Shown one piece after another: positions 17,301 to 26,523 of a stretch of DNA of 64,000 nt (positions within the stretch are counted from its first letter, which is position 1; the number at the start of each line of letters is the position of its first letter). The notes beneath the pieces are model-generated. The model was not told the origin of the DNA and did no database searches. It saw nothing but the letters and a program-made list of their open reading frames with translations. The stretch is taken from contig NZ_JACHMB010000001.1 of NCBI RefSeq assembly GCF_014204795.1, positions 8,568,501-8,632,500 on the forward strand, read 5' to 3'. The position numbers were made by a program, and so were the translations under genes. The DNA is from Nonomuraea jabiensis (GTDB lineage Bacteria > Actinomycetota > Actinomycetes > Streptosporangiales > Streptosporangiaceae).

Positions 17301-18641
17301 ATGTCCGCAACCACGTTAGAGACCGGTCATCCCGCCCGGACGCGGATCATGGCCCTGATGGCCTCCTCCGTGATCCTCGCGGTCGCCCTGGTCGCCGCCG
17401 TCAACCTCGCCATCCCCACGCTCGCCGCGAGCGAGCTGCGCCCGTCACCGTCCCAGATCCTCTGGATCGTGGACGCCTACGTCATCGTCTTCGCCTGCCT
17501 GCTCATCCCCGCCGGAGCGGCCGGTGACCGGTTCGGCCGCAAGGGGGTGCTGCTGGCGGGCCTGGGCGTGTTCGCGGCAGGCTGCCTGCTGGCCGCGCTC
17601 GCACCGGACGTCGGCACGCTGATCGCCGCCAGGGCGGTCAGCGGCGCCGGCGCGGCCCTGGTGATGCCCGCCTCCCTGGCCCTGACGGTCGGCGTCTACC
17701 CGGCCGCCGAACGCGGGCACGCCGTGGCCGCGTGGACCGCCGCCACCGGCGCCGCCGGGGTGGTGGGCAACGTGGGCGGCGGCGCGGTCATGGAGTACCT
17801 GCCGTGGCGGGCCCTGTTCGGCGTGCCGGTGCTGCTGGCCGGGGTGCTGGCCGTGCTGGTCGCCGTGCTGGTGCCGCGGGCGCCCCGCCTGGCGTCGACC
17901 CCGCTGGACCTGCCGGGGACGGTGCTGCTCACGGCCGCGTCCGTGGCGCTGCTGGCGGGGGTCATCGAGGGGCCCGAGGACGGTTGGGGGAGCGGGTTCG
18001 TGCTGTCGGCGTTCGGAGCGGCGGCCGTGCTGTTCTGCGTCTTCGTCGGGCACCAGCTCCGCGCGCCCCGGCCGCTGCTCGACCCCCGGCTGTTCGCGCT
18101 CCCGCGGCTGCGGGCGGGGACGCTGGGCGTGGCGGTGACGTTCTTCGGGCTGTTCGCGATGTTCTTCGTCAACGCGCGCTTCCTGCAGGAGGTCAAGGGC
18201 TTCTCGCCGCTGGTCACCGGCGTGGCCATCGTGCCGCTCGTCCTCCCCATGATCGTCCTGTCGCGGCTGTCCGCCCGCCTGCCCGCGCGGCCGGCCGTCC
18301 CGGCCGGGCTGGCGGGGATCGTGGCGGGGCTGGTGCTGCTGTCGTTCGCGGACGCGGCCCTGCCGTACCCGGTGTACGCGGCCGGCCTGGCCGTCATGGG
18401 TGCGGCCATGGGGGTGTGCCTGCCGGTGCTCTCGCACGAGATCATGGCGGCGCTGCCGCGCGAGCGGGCCGGGCTCGGCTCCGGGCTCAACAGCGCCACC
18501 CGCGAGCTCGGCAGCGCGGTCGGGGTCGCCGTCATGGGCACGGTGATGGCCACGTACGGGATGAGCGCCGGCTACCGCGTCGTGGCGGCCGTGGTCCTGG
18601 CCGGCGGCGTGCTCGTCACCTGGTGGCGCACGCGGGACTGA
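17301..18641 (+). CDS. MFS transporter (DHA2/EmrB-type multidrug exporter-like)
   Basis: 446 residues with about 14 hydrophobic segments. The MFS motif A appears as GAAGDRFGRKGVLLAGL (about residues 72-88) and motif C-like glycine-rich stretches follow (GAAGVVGNVGGGAVMEY). The DHA2 pattern near the start (LAVALVAAVNLAIPTLA, then LWIVDAYVIVFACLLIPAG) identifies drug:proton antiporters of the 14-TM group. Likely exported substrates are small toxic compounds. It is probably controlled by the divergent LysR protein, and a strong hairpin follows its stop. Confidence 0.88.
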   Translation: MSATTLETGHPARTRIMALMASSVILAVALVAAVNLAIPTLAASELRPSPSQILWIVDAYVIVFACLLIPAGAAGDRFGRKGVLLAGLGVFAAGCLLAALAPDVGTLIAARAVSGAGAALVMPASLALTVGVYPAAERGHAVAAWTAATGAAGVVGNVGGGAVMEYLPWRALFGVPVLLAGVLAVLVAVLVPRAPRLASTPLDLPGTVLLTAASVALLAGVIEGPEDGWGSGFVLSAFGAAAVLFCVFVGHQLRAPRPLLDPRLFALPRLRAGTLGVAVTFFGLFAMFFVNARFLQEVKGFSPLVTGVAIVPLVLPMIVLSRLSARLPARPAVPAGLAGIVAGLVLLSFADAALPYPVYAAGLAVMGAAMGVCLPVLSHEIMAALPRERAGLGSGLNSATRELGSAVGVAVMGTVMATYGMSAGYRVVAAVVLAGGVLVTWWRTRD

Positions 18642-18646
18642 GACCT

Positions 18647-18674
18647 GGCCCGCCGCGGGATGCCGCGGCGGGCC
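18647..18674. terminator. Perfect 12-bp hairpin between convergent genes
   Basis: GGCCCGCCGCGG - GATG - CCGCGGCGGGCC, a perfect stem with a 4-nt loop. It lies 5 bp after the MFS stop and 8 bp before the end of the convergent metalloprotease gene, so it probably terminates both. Confidence 0.8.
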
Positions 18675-18681
18675 GGCCGGC

Positions 18682-21600
18682 TCAGTAGCGTTCGCTGAGG
18701 TTGAGGTTGATCTCAGTCAGTACGGTCGTCGCCTTGGTGTACGTGAGCAGGTGTGCGAGGTCGTCCGGCAGCAGGAGCGTGGCCTGCGCGTGGCGGGCGG
18801 CCTGGGCCACCGACTTCAGCTCCAAAGCGGCGGCGACCAGCGAGGAGATCTTCGTCGCCGCGTTGATCCGCCGGTCGGCGAGGTTGAGGTAGGTCGTCAG
18901 CAGCTGGGCCCGGAGGAGATCCGGCTCACTGATCGAGAGGGCGAAGACGGCGTTCACCTCGGCCCGGGTGAGCGCGCCGTCCGGGGCCGAGCCGTCGGCA
19001 CCGTCGAAGCGGGCGTCGGTCGCCTGGATCCGGGCCAGGAGTTCGGCGCTCTGCCGGTCGGGGTGGAGCTGCCAGAAAAGCTGCGGCCACGGGTCACGGG
19101 TGGGCGGCACCTCGGTGACGGTGGTCGAGGCCGTCGCAGTCACGGGCTCGTAGACGCACCCGTTCCCGTTCCGGTACGCGACCGAGGCGGCGTCGGGCAG
19201 CTCGTTCCCGGCGGCGAACAGCAGGCTGGGCCGGGCCGTGAACCGCACCCCGGAGGTCGCGCCGCCGTCGATCGACCCGAGCGACCAGGTGAGCGTGGTC
19301 GTGCCGTCCGGGTTGGCGGTCACCGACGAGGGCTTGGGCCCGGTGCCCTGGTCGAGGGCCCGGCTGTAGGCGACCTCGGCCGGGAGGGTGTCGGTGAGGG
19401 TCACGCCGGTGGCGGTGCCGCTGCCCGCGTTGGCGACCTTCAGGTCGATCGTCATGGCCTCGCCCGCGTTGACCGTCCGCGGCGCGGTCTTGGCCAGGGT
19501 GAGCTTCGGGGCGTGCACGGTGGTCTCGGCCCTGGCGGTGTTGTTGGCGGTGTTCGCCTCGGCTCCGCCGCCGGCGTCCTTGGCGGTCGCCGTGGCCGTG
19601 TTGGCCAGGACGGTCCCGTTGGCGGTGTCGCAGGGGATCGGGTAGGTGAACGCCTCGTTCGTGGACGCGCCCGCGCCGAGGTAGGGGACCTGGCGCGTCT
19701 GGGCCGGGCCGCCGGGCGGGGTGTCGGTCAGGCCGATCGCCGTCGCCGCGCCGGTGCCGACGTTGTCGAGTTTCACCTGGTACGTCAGGGTGTCGCCGGG
19801 TTCGGCGTCGCGCTTGTCGACGCTCTTGGTCGTGGCGAGGTCGGGATCGTACTGGTTGAAGAAGGAGATCTCCTGCCGCAGGACCATGGGGAAGTCGAGC
19901 TCGTTCTCCGGAGCGCCGCCGGCGCCGGTGCAGGTCGGCGCGGTCACCGGGTAGTTGCTGCAGGCTTTCCCCTTGCTGTCGGGCGAGTCGCCGGCCCGGA
20001 ACCTGATGGCCGCCCAGTCGTTGTGATCCGTGAGGGGGAGGATGCTCTTGCCGCCGCTGCCGTTGATGTCCACGCTCACCGAGGTCGAGTCGATGATCGG
20101 GGCGCCGGTGCCCGGAGTGGTGTTGTCGTTCCAGTTGAGCGGTCCGTTGCCGATCCCCGCCCGCCAGGGCCTGACGGAGCTGCCCGGGTGGGCGAGGTTG
20201 TCGGTCGTCCAGAACGTGTAGTCGGTGCCGTCGCCTATCCCATTGCTCTCCATGAGTGAGGTCTCGAACAGCGGGGGAAGCTTTCCGGTCGAATACCCGA
20301 TGCGGGTCGCCCCGGTTTTCCAGACCCCGATGTCGTTGACGAGCAGGGGCGGCGGGCTGTTGGGGATGCCCGACTGGAAGAAGTAGTTCATGACGCTGAG
20401 GTAGTTGGGCTTGAAGTTGTCGTCGCCGGTGTCGCCGCCGTGGGCCAGGCCCAGCGCGTGCCCGAGCTCGTGCATGAGGGTGCCGGCCTGGTCCTGAACG
20501 GTGCCGACCTCGGCGTCGGCCTTGCCCGTGGTGGTATCGAGCACCTGCAGGTCGGTGCGATGCGCGCTGGTGGTGTCGCAGGTGCCGTCGTCGCCTACCT
20601 TGATCGCTGTGCCGACCGTCTTGTCGTCGCCCGCCGGCTTCGTCTGCAGGACGCCGTCGCCGCCGTAGTCGACGCCGAAGTCCGCCACGCATGTGGTCCG
20701 CCACGAGCCCAGGGTGACGAGGAAGTCCTTGTTGTTGTCCCTCTGGGGCTCGCAGCACTCTCCTGAGGTCCCCGGGGAAGCCTTGCTCCCGTTCGTGCCG
20801 GTGACGATGAGGTCGTGCGCGAAGATCGCATAGTGCGCGTACAGGGACAGCTCGTGGGGGAGGTGGTCATTGCGAGCGGAGACGAACTCGGTGTCGTTGA
20901 CCAGTCCGATGGCCGGTTGTTCGGTGAGTCGCGCGCCCGGGATGTAGACGAAGTCGACGCCGTCAGGGCGCGCTCCGTACGGGCACGGACTCGCCGCTCG
21001 GACCGGAGCGTTCTTGAAGGCGTCCCTGACCAGGGCGATCGCGGCGGCCTTGGGCTGGTGGGTGTGCCTGGCGTCGGCCATGTAGTCGACCTGCAGGATG
21101 ATCGTCTTACGGCACGGGTCGGCGCCCAGCGCCGGCAGGTCGGCGAGCACCGCGCCGCTGCGGTCGCGTATCCCCGAGAGCTCGATGATGTCGGGGATGC
21201 CGTCCTTGTCGGTGTCGGGAAGGTCGGTGGTGACCGTGATGCCGATCCTGGCCTTCCTGCCGTCGTTGTCCTCGGGGAAGCCGCTGTCGCCGTTGCCCTC
21301 GACGCAGGTCTTGCCCCTGAACTCGCCGGAGGTGTCGATGCAGGGCGTGCCGAAGACGATGCCGTCCCCCGACAGGGAGCCGGAGCGGAGGTCGTAGACG
21401 AGGTCCAGCTCGACGTCCTGGGGCTGAGGGCTGATGTCCATCCTGTCGTCGTTGGTGCGCAGGCCGTTGTCCCAGTCCCACAGGCTGACGGTGATGTTCA
21501 CGGTCGGCTTGTCGCCGGGCAGGTCCGACTTGGTGAAGACCCAGCCGTTGGGCGCCTCGGGCAGGCCCTTGGGTGAGAACTCGTCGTCCTCGATCCGCGG

Positions 21601-21852
21601 GCCCTCCTCGAGCGGCCCGTCGGCGATCCTGACTTTCGGGTAGTAGTCCCCGTCGCCCCCGTCTCCGAGGAATCCGTCGTCGGGGTTCTCGAGCTGGCGG
21701 AGGTAGTCGATGGAGAAGGTCAGGCCGATGTTCGGGGCCGCCGCCGCCGCGGCGGGCGTGGTCAGGGCCGGGATCGATGCGGCGAGCAGCGCGCCGATCG
21801 CCCCGAACGCGAGCCGCCGGCGCCACGTTCTCGCTCCAGGTGTGAAGCTCAC
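18682..21852 (-). CDS. Large secreted zinc metalloprotease with Ca-binding and DUF11 repeats
   Basis: 1056 residues from the GTG at 21852, chosen for GGAGG about 8 bp upstream and the signal peptide that follows (WRRRLAFGAIGALLAASIPA). Near residue 230 a thrombospondin-3-like calcium motif DTDKDGIPDIIE is present. The catalytic site is HELGHALGLAHGG (HExxHxxGxxH, metzincin type) with a Met-turn candidate YLSVMNY. Two DUF11/CARDB-like beta domains follow (DLATTKSVDKRDAEPGDTL; KLTLAKTAPRTVNAGEAMTI), then a helical tail of about 130 residues. Probably an extracellular proteolytic enzyme; the substrate is unknown. It stands alone with its own terminator. Confidence 0.85.
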   Translation of the reverse strand: MSFTPGARTWRRRLAFGAIGALLAASIPALTTPAAAAAAPNIGLTFSIDYLRQLENPDDGFLGDGGDGDYYPKVRIADGPLEEGPRIEDDEFSPKGLPEAPNGWVFTKSDLPGDKPTVNITVSLWDWDNGLRTNDDRMDISPQPQDVELDLVYDLRSGSLSGDGIVFGTPCIDTSGEFRGKTCVEGNGDSGFPEDNDGRKARIGITVTTDLPDTDKDGIPDIIELSGIRDRSGAVLADLPALGADPCRKTIILQVDYMADARHTHQPKAAAIALVRDAFKNAPVRAASPCPYGARPDGVDFVYIPGARLTEQPAIGLVNDTEFVSARNDHLPHELSLYAHYAIFAHDLIVTGTNGSKASPGTSGECCEPQRDNNKDFLVTLGSWRTTCVADFGVDYGGDGVLQTKPAGDDKTVGTAIKVGDDGTCDTTSAHRTDLQVLDTTTGKADAEVGTVQDQAGTLMHELGHALGLAHGGDTGDDNFKPNYLSVMNYFFQSGIPNSPPPLLVNDIGVWKTGATRIGYSTGKLPPLFETSLMESNGIGDGTDYTFWTTDNLAHPGSSVRPWRAGIGNGPLNWNDNTTPGTGAPIIDSTSVSVDINGSGGKSILPLTDHNDWAAIRFRAGDSPDSKGKACSNYPVTAPTCTGAGGAPENELDFPMVLRQEISFFNQYDPDLATTKSVDKRDAEPGDTLTYQVKLDNVGTGAATAIGLTDTPPGGPAQTRQVPYLGAGASTNEAFTYPIPCDTANGTVLANTATATAKDAGGGAEANTANNTARAETTVHAPKLTLAKTAPRTVNAGEAMTIDLKVANAGSGTATGVTLTDTLPAEVAYSRALDQGTGPKPSSVTANPDGTTTLTWSLGSIDGGATSGVRFTARPSLLFAAGNELPDAASVAYRNGNGCVYEPVTATASTTVTEVPPTRDPWPQLFWQLHPDRQSAELLARIQATDARFDGADGSAPDGALTRAEVNAVFALSISEPDLLRAQLLTTYLNLADRRINAATKISSLVAAALELKSVAQAARHAQATLLLPDDLAHLLTYTKATTVLTEINLNLSERY

Positions 21853-22098
21853 GGTCGTTTCCTCCAGGAGAGTTCGCCTTGCGGAGGATCGTCCGGCTTC
21901 TGTGCCGCCCGCGCATGAGTAACCCCTACTCATGTCGGGCCGCCGCGCCCTACGTCTGCGGGATCTCGATGCGTACCGGATCGCCGGGGGCTCTCCCGGG
22001 AGCAGGGCGGCGATCGTGCCCGCGCGGGGACCGTGGCGCCCATCGGCGTCGAGAACGGGGAGCGGCCGGGCCGTCCTGAGATCGGGCGGTCGCCGGGC

Positions 22099-23112
22099 TC
22101 ACCGTCGCGGATCGATGTGGATCTTCGGGCCGGGTCCGGCGTCGGCCGGGCGGCGGCCGGCCAGGATGTCGGCGGTCTCGGCCAGGCCGACGGTGGCGGC
22201 CACGAGCGGGCGGGCGTCGACCGAGCCGTCGGCGTAGGCGGCGATGGTCCCGGCCAGCCCGGCCGAGCCCCCGAGGATGCCGACCGCCGTGACGTCCTTG
22301 AGGAGCAGCGCGCGGGTGTCGAGGGTGCTCGGGGTGCCGGCCAGGCCGATGTAGACCACGCGCCCGGCCGGCTCGACGAGGTCGAGCGCGAGCGCGGGCA
22401 GCTCGGGCGCGTTGGAGGCGTCGATGACGGCGTCCCAGCGCAGCTCCGGCAGTGACGGCCGGGTCCACGTGCCCGTGAAGCCCAGGGATCGGGCCAGGCG
22501 CAGCCCGTCGAGGTCGCGGCCCAGCAGGTGGACCTCGATCCCCTGGGAGCGGGCGAACAGCGCCGCCAGCAGGCCGATCGTACCCGTGCCCAGGATCAGC
22601 AGCCGCTCGCCGGGCCGCAGGCCGGCACCGTGGACGGCGCGCAGCGCGTTGCCGCCGGGCTCGACCAGCGCGCCCAGCGTGAGGTCCATGCTGTCCGGCA
22701 GCGCGTGCAGCGCCGTCGCCGGCACGGCGAGCCGCTCGGCCAGCGCTCCCGAGCGGCCGAGGCTGATGCCGATCTCCGACAGCTCGGCGCAGACGTGGTG
22801 GCGGCCGGCGCGGCAGCGCTCGCAGTGCCCGCAGCCGAGCATGGTGTCACCGGTGACGCGGCGGCCCAGCCAGCCGGCGTCCACGCCTTCGCCCACGTCG
22901 GTGACGCGACCGCACCACTCGTGGCCGGGGCGCAGCGGGTACCACGACCGTCCGGTGTGCAGGTAGCTCATCTCGCCGGTGAACAGCTCCATGTCGGTGC
23001 CGCACACCCCGGCCCGCTCGACGTCCACGACCACCTGCCCGGGCGCGGCGACCGGCGGCTCGACCTCCTGGACCTCGGCCTTGCCCGGGCCGGTCAGAAC
23101 CAGCGCGCGCAC
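22099..23112 (-). CDS. Zinc-dependent alcohol/polyol dehydrogenase (MDR family)
   Basis: 337 residues, GTG start with GGAG 7 bp upstream. Catalytic zinc ligands are in AGVCGTDMELFTG and RPGHEWCGRVTDVGEG. Structural zinc cysteines are in GCGHCERCRAGRHHVC. The NAD(P) Rossmann motif is LILGTGTIGLLAALFA. The sequence is closer to threonine/sorbitol-type dehydrogenases than to ethanol dehydrogenases. It is divergent from a LysR gene 191 bp away, which probably regulates it. The substrate is not evident. Confidence 0.88.
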   Translation of the reverse strand: MRALVLTGPGKAEVQEVEPPVAAPGQVVVDVERAGVCGTDMELFTGEMSYLHTGRSWYPLRPGHEWCGRVTDVGEGVDAGWLGRRVTGDTMLGCGHCERCRAGRHHVCAELSEIGISLGRSGALAERLAVPATALHALPDSMDLTLGALVEPGGNALRAVHGAGLRPGERLLILGTGTIGLLAALFARSQGIEVHLLGRDLDGLRLARSLGFTGTWTRPSLPELRWDAVIDASNAPELPALALDLVEPAGRVVYIGLAGTPSTLDTRALLLKDVTAVGILGGSAGLAGTIAAYADGSVDARPLVAATVGLAETADILAGRRPADAGPGPKIHIDPRR

Positions 23113-23303
23113 TACCGGGCTCCGGCGATCCGCGGGCGACGGCCGCTGATGCCGGCGTGGTGGACGGGTTTCTCGGTACGGGGCGCAGATACCAGCACGT
23201 TCCGAAGGCTAGACCACTGTTCCGAAAAGCGGAAGTTTTCTGGACGATCAATGAGTCCGGCGCATATTTTGCACACCGGGCGATCGTGACCCACGATTGA
23301 TCC

Positions 23304-24215
23304 GTGGAGCTGCAACAGATGCGCTATGTGGTCGCGGTGGCGGAGACGGCGAACTTCACCCGTGCCGCCGAGCGCTGCCGGGTCGTCCAGTCCGCGCTGA
23401 GCCACCAGATCGCCCGGCTGGAACGAGAGCTGGGCGCCCGGCTCTTCGACCGCACCAGCCGCCGCGTCACGCTGACCCCCGCGGGCGAGGCGTTCCTGCC
23501 CGCCGCCCGGCAGGCCCTCGACGCCGCCGAACGGGCTCGCGCCGAGGTGGCGGCGGCCTCCGGGGAGCTTCGCGGCCGGCTCGCCATCGGCGCCATCCCC
23601 ACCGTCACCGCGGTCGACCTGCCCAGCGCGCTGCAGACCTTCCACGTGCGCCATCCGCAGGTGCGGATCACGCTGGGCGTGGGGGCGAGCGACGAGCTGG
23701 CCGAGCAGGTCCGGCAGGGCGCCCTGGACATCGCGTTCCTCGGGCTGCCGCCGAGCGTGCGGCCGAAGGGCGTACGGGGGCTCGCCCTGGCGCGGGGCGA
23801 GCTGGTCGCGGTGGTGGCGCCCGGCCACCACCTGGCCGATGCGGCGGGCGTGGACCTGCAGCGGCTGTCGGACGAGGTGTTCGTCGACTTCCCCGCCGGC
23901 ACGGCGGCGCGTGCCCAGTCGGACGAGGCGTTCGCGGCCGCCGGCGTCAGCCGCGAGGTCGCCTTCGAGATCACGAACGCCGACCTCATGGCGCGGCTGG
24001 TCCGGCTGGGCCTGGGCGTCGCCATGATGCCCGCCGCCTTCGCGCCCGAACTCCCCGGCGTGCACGTCGTCGAGCTCCGCGACCCGCCCACCCGGGTGGA
24101 GCACCTGATCTGGAGCCGCCTGCGCCCCTCACCGGCCGCCGCCGCGTTCCTGGACGTCCTGGACCTCCGGGCGGAAGGGACGGATCAGGGGGCGGCCGGC
24201 GGTTCGGCCTGGTAG
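23304..24215 (+). CDS. LysR-family transcriptional regulator
   Basis: 303 residues. The N-terminal HTH is canonical (MRYVVAVAETANFTRAAERC, then SALSHQIARLERELGARLF); residues 90-290 form the effector-binding domain. The start is a GTG at 23304; an ATG at 23319 is possible. It is divergent from the zinc dehydrogenase gene and overlaps the convergent aminotransferase gene by 31 bp at its 3' end. Control of the dehydrogenase is the natural guess. The effector is unknown. Confidence 0.9.
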   Translation: MELQQMRYVVAVAETANFTRAAERCRVVQSALSHQIARLERELGARLFDRTSRRVTLTPAGEAFLPAARQALDAAERARAEVAAASGELRGRLAIGAIPTVTAVDLPSALQTFHVRHPQVRITLGVGASDELAEQVRQGALDIAFLGLPPSVRPKGVRGLALARGELVAVVAPGHHLADAAGVDLQRLSDEVFVDFPAGTAARAQSDEAFAAAGVSREVAFEITNADLMARLVRLGLGVAMMPAAFAPELPGVHVVELRDPPTRVEHLIWSRLRPSPAAAAFLDVLDLRAEGTDQGAAGGSAW

Positions 24216-24976
24216 GCGCGGTGCAGCAGCCGTACGAAGGGCTCCGCCTCCGGCAGGGGCACGGAGCCGATCCGGTGGACGGGCACGCCCGGCGTCCACG
24301 AGTTCATGACCGCGGCCCCGGCCAGGGCGGGCAGGTCGGCGAGGGTGATCTCCCGGGCGCGCTGGGGGACGCCGAGGCGATCGAGTTGCCGGCGGACGGC
24401 GGCCATCGTGGTCCCGACCAGCATGTCGGCCACGGGCCACACCACGGCGGTGCCGTCCCAGAAGGCCAGGTTCCAGATCGAGCCCTCGCTGAGCCGGCCG
24501 CGGCGGTCGACGAAGGCGGCGTCGTCGAAGCCCTGGCCGGCGGCCTGGCGGAGGACGTACGTCTTGGCCACCTCGCCGACGTGCTTGACGGCGGGCAGGA
24601 AGCGTTCGTGCTCGACCGTCGCCAGCGCCAGCGGGCCCGCCGGGCCGGAGGCGGCCGGCCCCGTACGGACCAGCACCTCGGGCTCCGCCTCGGACACGGT
24701 GAACTCGCCCGCCGGTGAATGCACCGTGGCCGTCAGCGAGACGTCGGCCGGACCGGCCCGCAGCGCCGCCCGCAGGTAGGAGCGCACCCGATCGTCGGGC
24801 ACCGCCCGGCCGAACAGCTCCACCGAGGCGCGCCGCAGCCGTTCCAGGTGCAGGTCGAGGCCGCGGACCCGGCCCGCGCGCACCTGCATGGCGGTGAAAT
24901 GCGCGTAGCCCGCGAAGGCGAGCGGCGCCAACTCTTCGGCGGTCGCGGGACGGCCGTTGCGCTGAGCGACGAACAT
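24185..24976 (-). CDS. Aminotransferase class IV family protein
   Basis: 263 residues, ATG at 24976 with AGGGGG 8 bp upstream. The PLP-lysine region is visible as VKHVGEVAKTYVLRQAAGQG, followed by DDAAFVDRRGRLSEGSIWNL, the fold-type IV signature (branched-chain aminotransferase / aminodeoxychorismate lyase family). The arginine-lined N terminus (LDLHLERLRRASVELFG) is also typical. The substrate is uncertain. It is divergent from the MmyB-type regulator, about 150 bp apart. Confidence 0.85.
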   Translation of the reverse strand: MFVAQRNGRPATAEELAPLAFAGYAHFTAMQVRAGRVRGLDLHLERLRRASVELFGRAVPDDRVRSYLRAALRAGPADVSLTATVHSPAGEFTVSEAEPEVLVRTGPAASGPAGPLALATVEHERFLPAVKHVGEVAKTYVLRQAAGQGFDDAAFVDRRGRLSEGSIWNLAFWDGTAVVWPVADMLVGTTMAAVRRQLDRLGVPQRAREITLADLPALAGAAVMNSWTPGVPVHRIGSVPLPEAEPFVRLLHRAYQAEPPAAP

Positions 24977-25125
24977 TGAAAAATCCCCCTTTAGATGGCG
25001 ATCAGGGGAATCGAGCCTGCCGCAGGTCGGCCGGATCGCCCAGAGCTCTGCTCCGCGTACGACGGCTGGTCCTACTACTGGCAGGGTCAGCCTCGTTCGC
25101 CATCATGTGCGTACTATCGGAGGTT

Positions 25126-25965
25126 ATGAGCGAAATCGGCGAGTTCCTGCGCAGTCGCCGGGCGCGGCTGCGGCCGGAGGACGTCGGCCTGCCGGTCTTC
25201 AACCGGCACCGGCGCGTGCCGGGGCTGCGCCGCGAGGAGCTGGCCCAGCTCGCCGGCGTGTCCGTCGCCTACCTCACGCGGCTGGAGCAGGGCAAGGGCA
25301 ACAACGTGTCGGCCGAGGTGATCGGGGCGATCACGCGCGCGCTGCGGCTGAGCGACACCGAGCACGAGCACCTCACGCGGCTGGTCAAGTGCCGGGACCG
25401 CAGGAAGTACGGGCCACCCCCGCTGCAGCCCGTGCGCACCGCGCTCGGGCAGATGCTGGCCTCCCTGGAGGGGGTCCCCGCGTACGTGACGGGGCCCCGC
25501 TCGGACATCCTCGGCTGGAACCCGATGGCGGCGGCCCTGTTCGGAGACTGGGACCGGCTGCCGGCCCAGGAGCGCAACTGGGCACGGCTGGTGTTCCTGG
25601 AGCCCGGCCATCGGCGGCTGTTCGCGGACTGGGAGGCCAAGGCCGCCGACGTGGTCGGCGCTCTGCGGCTGTACGCCGGCTGCTATCCCGACGATCCGCG
25701 GCTGCTGACGCTCGTGGGCGAGCTGTCGGTGAAGAGCGGGACGTTCCGCCGGCTGTGGGCCGGGCACGACGTGAAGGAGAGCAACCACGGCACCCGGCGC
25801 CTGCGTCACCCGCTGGTGGGCGAGCTCACGCTCTCCTTCGAGTCGCTCCGGCTGCCCGACGACCCCGAGCAGTCCCTGACCGTCTACCACGCCCCGCCCG
25901 GCTCGGCCGCGGCGGAGAGCCTGCGGCTGCTGGCCGGCCGGGACGCCGCCGTCAGCATTCGATGA
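25126..25965 (+). CDS. XRE-family regulator with MmyB-like ligand-binding domain
   Basis: 279 residues from the ATG at 25126 (MSEIGEFLRSRRARL, the usual N terminus of this family); an ATG at 25105 gives seven more residues. The XRE HTH covers about residues 10-70 (LRREELAQLAGVSVAYLTRL, then EQGK). The MmyB/MLTR-like domain follows (PAYVTGPRSDILGWNPMAAA, then LRHPLVGELTLSFESLRLP), a PAS-like fold that can bind fatty acids in studied members. Such proteins often regulate a divergent neighbour, here the aminotransferase gene. Confidence 0.88.
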   Translation: MSEIGEFLRSRRARLRPEDVGLPVFNRHRRVPGLRREELAQLAGVSVAYLTRLEQGKGNNVSAEVIGAITRALRLSDTEHEHLTRLVKCRDRRKYGPPPLQPVRTALGQMLASLEGVPAYVTGPRSDILGWNPMAAALFGDWDRLPAQERNWARLVFLEPGHRRLFADWEAKAADVVGALRLYAGCYPDDPRLLTLVGELSVKSGTFRRLWAGHDVKESNHGTRRLRHPLVGELTLSFESLRLPDDPEQSLTVYHAPPGSAAAESLRLLAGRDAAVSIR

Positions 25966-25983
25966 CGTTGACGGCCCCGATGC

Positions 25984-26523
25984 TCACGTCACGTACTCCG
26001 TCGCCGCGTCCAGCAGCCACTCCGCCAGGTAGGCGGCGAAGGACGAGCGCACCAGCACCAGGAACCCGTCCTCCCGGGGGACGAGCCCGACCTGCGCCCG
26101 CGCCAGCATGGTCTGCGCGCACCGGCCCGGCCCGAACCCGCGCGGATGCAGGTCGAGCGCGCAGCCGTGGGCGAGCAGGTCGCGCGCCCTCGGCCCGCCC
26201 ACGAACAGGGTGGTGCGCTGCGCCGAGACGTCCACGATCGAGCCGTGCCGCTCGCCGAGCTCCTTGCGCAGCAGCTCGGGCCGGTATCCGGGCGGCGCGA
26301 TCACCAGCCACTCGTCCGGCCCCAGCCAGGCCACGGTGACCTCGCCGGAGGTCACCGCGGTGTTCGGCTCCACCGGCAGCGGGACGCCGAGGTCGGTCCC
26401 GGGGGCCACCCGCACGTTGACGTGGGTGAGGAAGGGGATCTCCCGCAGCGTCAGAGCCCCGCCGCGCGAGGCCGCCTCGAAACGGCCGGCGAACGCCGCG
26501 GCCGGACTCCTGCGCTCAACCAT
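25984..26523 (-). CDS. soxG: Sarcosine oxidase gamma subunit (SoxG)
   Basis: 179 residues; smallest-role subunit of heterotetrameric sarcosine oxidase, which oxidatively demethylates sarcosine to glycine, giving 5,10-methylene-THF and H2O2. The conserved pattern WLGPDEWLVIAPP followed by VDVSAQRTTLFVGGPRARDL, ending in CAQTMLARAQVGLV, identifies SoxG (a small GcvT-like fold). Its ATG overlaps the 3' end of soxA by 8 bp. It is the last gene of the soxBDAG block and of the long minus-strand transcript that starts at the dimethylglycine-dehydrogenase gene. Confidence 0.92.
   Translation of the reverse strand: MVERRSPAAAFAGRFEAASRGGALTLREIPFLTHVNVRVAPGTDLGVPLPVEPNTAVTSGEVTVAWLGPDEWLVIAPPGYRPELLRKELGERHGSIVDVSAQRTTLFVGGPRARDLLAHGCALDLHPRGFGPGRCAQTMLARAQVGLVPREDGFLVLVRSSFAAYLAEWLLDAATEYVT

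Noticed and set aside
22030..22098. Possible extra C-terminal exon-like stretch after the zinc dehydrogenase
   Set aside because: The dehydrogenase ends at 22099 with a normal C terminus; the following frames are shadow sequence.
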